NCBI GenBank assembly: GCA_018649885.1
Contig: JABIHA010000092.1
Coordinates: 1-35,601 of the forward strand
Source of the DNA: Bacteriovoracaceae bacterium
GTDB lineage: Bacteria; Bdellovibrionota; Bacteriovoracia; Bacteriovoracales; Bacteriovoracaceae
DNA: 35,601 nucleotides
Direction of reading: 5' to 3'
In this document: positions 33,420-35,601 of the stretch, in pieces
Position numbering within the stretch: the first letter of the stretch is position 1
How the letters are laid out: each line of letters opens with the position of its first letter
Notes under the pieces: generated by a model
What the model saw: only the letters and a program-made list of their open reading frames with translations
Told to the model about the DNA's origin: nothing
Databases searched by the model: none
Made by a program: the position numbers and the translations under genes

Positions 33420-34147
33420 TGATTTGTGTTTCTAGGTTGAATTCAAGAGGATTAGAGTATTTCAAGAAATACCTAAATAATCTTCGTGAGAATCCTGACT
33501 TAAAACCACCGTTTGAGATTTTGGAAAATCCTGATTACTCTGAAAACTTTCAAGACAAGGCTCATGTCGAGCAAATGGATTTTCAATATCGAACCCATAT
33601 GGTCAAATATTTATCTAAGGCTTTAGAGAACCTGAATACTTCGTTAGAATTAGAAAATCAAGGGTTGTGGAGCTGGTTATCGCTTTTTTACTTTAATCAG
33701 GTTTGTCCTGAAGACCTAGATAGAAAAAGGACACCTGGCATGGATTACCGTCACATACCAAATGTTGGATATCGTTATAAACACAGACATTTACTCGCAG
33801 GACCTTTCCAGGTTTTTAAAATGTATGAGGAAAGGGCTCGACTTCTTTTGAATGGTGTAGTTCATACTGAAAATAAGATTCACCATGAATTAGGCACACG
33901 TCAAAACTTTATAACCAACCCAAGCATTGTAGAAGTAGCAGATGCTCTCTATTTTGATAAAAGTAAAAATAAACCTAAGGCTGGAACACAATCTAAAACT
34001 AGAGGCGGCTCCCTGTTTCGACTTATCACTGTCATACAACAACTGGAGTTGACTTACGATTTATACAGTATGAACTCTGAAGAAATCCTGCAGTTGTTAC
34101 CCGAGGAATTTGATAACTGGAAGGATCTACAACCTGTAAGTAGCTAA
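33419..34147 (+). CDS. GHKL-operon protein 3, DUF6339-like, 242 aa
   Basis: A helical protein with LWSWLSLFYFNQVCPEDLDRKR, YRYKHRHLLAGPFQVFKMYEE, FITNPSIVEVADALYFDKSKNKPKAG and a C-terminal LFRLITVIQQLELTYDLYSMNSEEILQLLPEEFDNW. This order resembles the family I recall as DUF6339, which is found in defence loci, but I cannot confirm the name. The basic and aromatic residues could contact nucleic acid. GGAGGAG lies just before the coupled TAATG start. No enzymatic motif is visible. Confidence 0.65.
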   Translation: MICVSRLNSRGLEYFKKYLNNLRENPDLKPPFEILENPDYSENFQDKAHVEQMDFQYRTHMVKYLSKALENLNTSLELENQGLWSWLSLFYFNQVCPEDLDRKRTPGMDYRHIPNVGYRYKHRHLLAGPFQVFKMYEERARLLLNGVVHTENKIHHELGTRQNFITNPSIVEVADALYFDKSKNKPKAGTQSKTRGGSLFRLITVIQQLELTYDLYSMNSEEILQLLPEEFDNWKDLQPVSS

Positions 34148-34163
34148 ATATTTGGAGGGAAAA

Positions 34164-34463
34164 ATGACCCCGGATAAGGATAAGAAATTAGAAGAAGAAC
34201 TAGAACGGCTAGAGGAAATCAATGGAAGCGATTCTGAGGATGAAATGAAAAGCGAATTAGAGCGTCTGCGGGCAGAGAATGAAGCATTAAAGAAAAGCAA
34301 ATCAAAAGAGATAACTTTCAAGGTTGGTCAAAAAGGAGGCATGTCGTTATATGGTCTTGGTCGATTCCCAGTAACCTTATACAAAAGTCAATGGCTATTG
34401 CTTTTGGATGCCGTAGAGGAAATTAGGAATTTTATAAAAATTCATGACGAAGAGTTGAAGTAA
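34164..34463 (+). CDS. GHKL-operon protein 4, coiled-coil plus conserved tail, 99 aa
   Basis: ATG 34164 is preferred because GGAGGG precedes it by five bases; a TTG at 34152 lies upstream of that site. Residues 1-50 are a charged heptad coiled coil (KLEEELERLEEINGSD, SELERLRAENEALKK). The second half has the conserved-looking block GGMSLYGLGRFPVTLYKSQWLLLLDAVEEI, which I recall in small hypothetical proteins of cyanobacteria and myxobacteria. It begins 16 bases after the previous gene. The likely role is oligomerisation or recruiting a partner. Confidence 0.65.
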   Translation: MTPDKDKKLEEELERLEEINGSDSEDEMKSELERLRAENEALKKSKSKEITFKVGQKGGMSLYGLGRFPVTLYKSQWLLLLDAVEEIRNFIKIHDEELK

Positions 34464-34684
34464 TTTAATGAAAACACAACCTTTATCCAGCTAACACGAA
34501 TGAAATTTTTGCTGAAATTCATACCAACCTATAGCTGAAACCTCACGGAACGCTCTAATTCGCTAGAGGACCGTCATTCACGAACTTTGATGGTTTATCG
34601 TGGCTTCCTATTCCAAATCACAGAAAACAGCTAGGATCACTGGTGAGGCTTGGAGGATCAAATCCTGGTTTTTATTGCTCACGA

Positions 34685-34960
34685 TTAAACAATCCTCGGG
34701 CCCTCTTCCCTTTTAATTCTCACATCTCGATACTTCCTTAACCATTCAGCCTCTACAAAGTAGCCTTTCCTGTTTAGCTTAGGATATATATCTTCGTAAT
34801 CTTCAGGCGTTAAACCTAAAGAATCAAATTTATGAATCATTAGAGGTGTTAGTTTAATTCGATGCCACAACTCTGATGATGACATTTCTTTCTGATCACT
34901 CTCGAATAATGGGATTGCTCTGTATATACCTTTTTTAAAAGACGGTATTCTTCCTGCCAT
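34685..34960 (-). CDS. Small hypothetical protein, 91 aa
   Basis: A protein with SSELWHRIKLTPLMIHKFDSLGLTPEDYEDIYPKLNRKGYF and a basic C-terminus (EWLRKYRDVRIKREEGPRIV). AGGAG lies eight bases before ATG 34960. No family is recognised; the pattern of helices suggests a small DNA-binding protein. It opposes the GHKL operon across about 220 bases without any visible gene or clear terminator. Confidence 0.5.
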   Translation of the reverse strand: MAGRIPSFKKGIYRAIPLFESDQKEMSSSELWHRIKLTPLMIHKFDSLGLTPEDYEDIYPKLNRKGYFVEAEWLRKYRDVRIKREEGPRIV

Positions 34961-35064
34961 TGTTAGACTCCTATAAGACTGGTTTAAAATTATGTTTCAT
35001 ATAGGTATTTTACTTTATTCTTTTTACTTTCAGATTTTATTTCACCGACTAGAAATTACGTTAT

Positions 35065-35304
35065 TTAAGATAAAGATTCATTAGAATATTCACTCTCAAA
35101 CTTAACGTCAGGCAATAAACCTACTTTCTGGTTGATGGATATAATACCTATCGCATACTCCTGCAAGAACTCATGAAGTTTGCCATGACTCTGGGCAACT
35201 TCAAAGTTTTGTATTAAGTTATTTAGGATAGAAACCATTACCCGGTTTTCCTGTTCGCTGGCACTGGGAAGAATGGTTTCAGTATTTATATTAGTAACAG
35301 TCAT
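35065..35304 (-). CDS. Small hypothetical protein, 79 aa
   Basis: A mostly helical acidic protein (ENRVMVSILNNLIQNFEVAQSHGKLHEFLQEYAIGIISINQ). AAGAGGA lies upstream of ATG 35304, within a palindrome at 35317-35329. No family is recognised. Confidence 0.5.
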   Translation of the reverse strand: MTVTNINTETILPSASEQENRVMVSILNNLIQNFEVAQSHGKLHEFLQEYAIGIISINQKVGLLPDVKFESEYSNESLS

Positions 35305-35601
35305 AAATTAAGAGTCCTCTTATTAAGAGTTGAATAAAACTACCGCCCCAGACCGTTATAGAAATGGTTAAACGGTCATAGGAACGGCGAACTTGGTGAA
35401 TTTTAATTATTCCTGCGATTTACTATGAAATACCTACGAGGAAGGGATTTAAAGGCGCTTGGCTTTATCTAAGCATGAATAACTTCAAAGGAGTGTATGT
35501 CGTCAAATGAATGTGGACCAAAGTTGCAAATTTCTAAGAGATACCTATCTGCCTGAAGGGGTCTTTCTTTAACCTATGGAGTTGTGAAAAATGATTCTCA
35601 T
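35305..35601. other. Right-edge intergenic region with operator-like palindrome and short frames
   Basis: No full gene is seen in these 297 bases. CTCTTATTAAGAG at 35317-35329 is a palindrome (6-bp arms) overlapping the ribosome site of the 79-aa gene, and a further CTCTTAAT half-repeat adjoins it. ATG 35497 with AAGGAG upstream opens a 19-codon frame ending at 35556 (MSSNECGPKLQISKRYLSA). ATG 35592 with GGAG upstream may start a gene that leaves the window. Confidence 0.35.

Noticed and set aside
34620..34680. Possible tRNA T-arm (GGATCAAATCC) near 34655
   Set aside because: No acceptor, D or anticodon arms can be built around it.
34464..34684. Retron-type or other structured RNA gene in the gap after the GHKL operon
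   Set aside because: Only short pairings were visible and no reverse transcriptase is encoded in the window.

Overview
This is an AT-rich bacterial window that reads as stacked genomic islands carrying mostly anti-phage and nuclease genes, with almost no housekeeping content. The encoded-CCA tRNA-Lys, a secreted endonuclease I, a YecA/UPF0149-type SEC-C protein and an HU/IHF gene suggest a Gram-negative host, probably a proteobacterium. The species cannot be fixed from the sequence alone.

Left island (1-16629). The left edge is the end of an IS3-type insertion sequence, which has cut off a SAM-dependent DNA methyltransferase gene. That gene is the last of a tight minus-strand operon: winged-helix (Mrr_N-like) protein, 118-aa clamp-like protein, PLD-SNF2 helicase, methyltransferase. 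The set looks like a restriction-type defence locus inactivated by the IS. Next come a periplasmic endonuclease I and, divergently, a RapA/SNF2-type ATPase paired with an Hsp70/actin-like ATPase that carries a Pro-Lys-rich linker. A DEDDh exonuclease follows, sandwiched between a truncated and a full copy of a small ORF, then a conserved 222-aa unknown. A minus-strand integration module closes the island: a 145-aa unknown, a ParB-domain protein with a C-terminal Xis/AlpA-like domain, a ParB-integrase hybrid pseudogene, and a tyrosine integrase next to tRNA-Lys(CTT). The duplicated integrase-end/terminator/parB-start units show that at least two related elements once sat in tandem at this tRNA.

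Middle (16630-21800). About 700 bp of gene-poor DNA holds a 51-bp tandem repeat with repeated Shine-Dalgarno/ATG sites and a pair of dispersed repeats. A minus-strand CBASS locus follows: CapV-type patatin phospholipase, CD-NTase with a C-terminal sensor-like domain, and an uncommon third gene. A short stand-alone Xer-type recombinase is transcribed divergently from a near-consensus promoter.

Right island (21800-35601). HU/IHF is translationally coupled to a small PD-(D/E)XK-like protein, followed by a second PD-(D/E)XK protein and a SEC-C protein. Two minus-strand genes (a third nuclease-like protein and a small unknown) oppose them. Then come a fourth PD-(D/E)XK-like protein paired with a beta-CASP/RNase J-like metallo-hydrolase, a membrane-anchored MORN-repeat protein, an HNH-AP2 protein, and a compact four-gene operon led by a GHKL (Hsp90/MutL/MORC-like) ATPase. 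Two small unknown genes end the window.

The best candidates for undescribed systems are the GHKL operon (30753-34463), the RapA-like/Hsp70-like pair (6517-11125), and the PD-(D/E)XK plus beta-CASP pair (26333-28407). All functional statements rest on motif reading; no database search was run.
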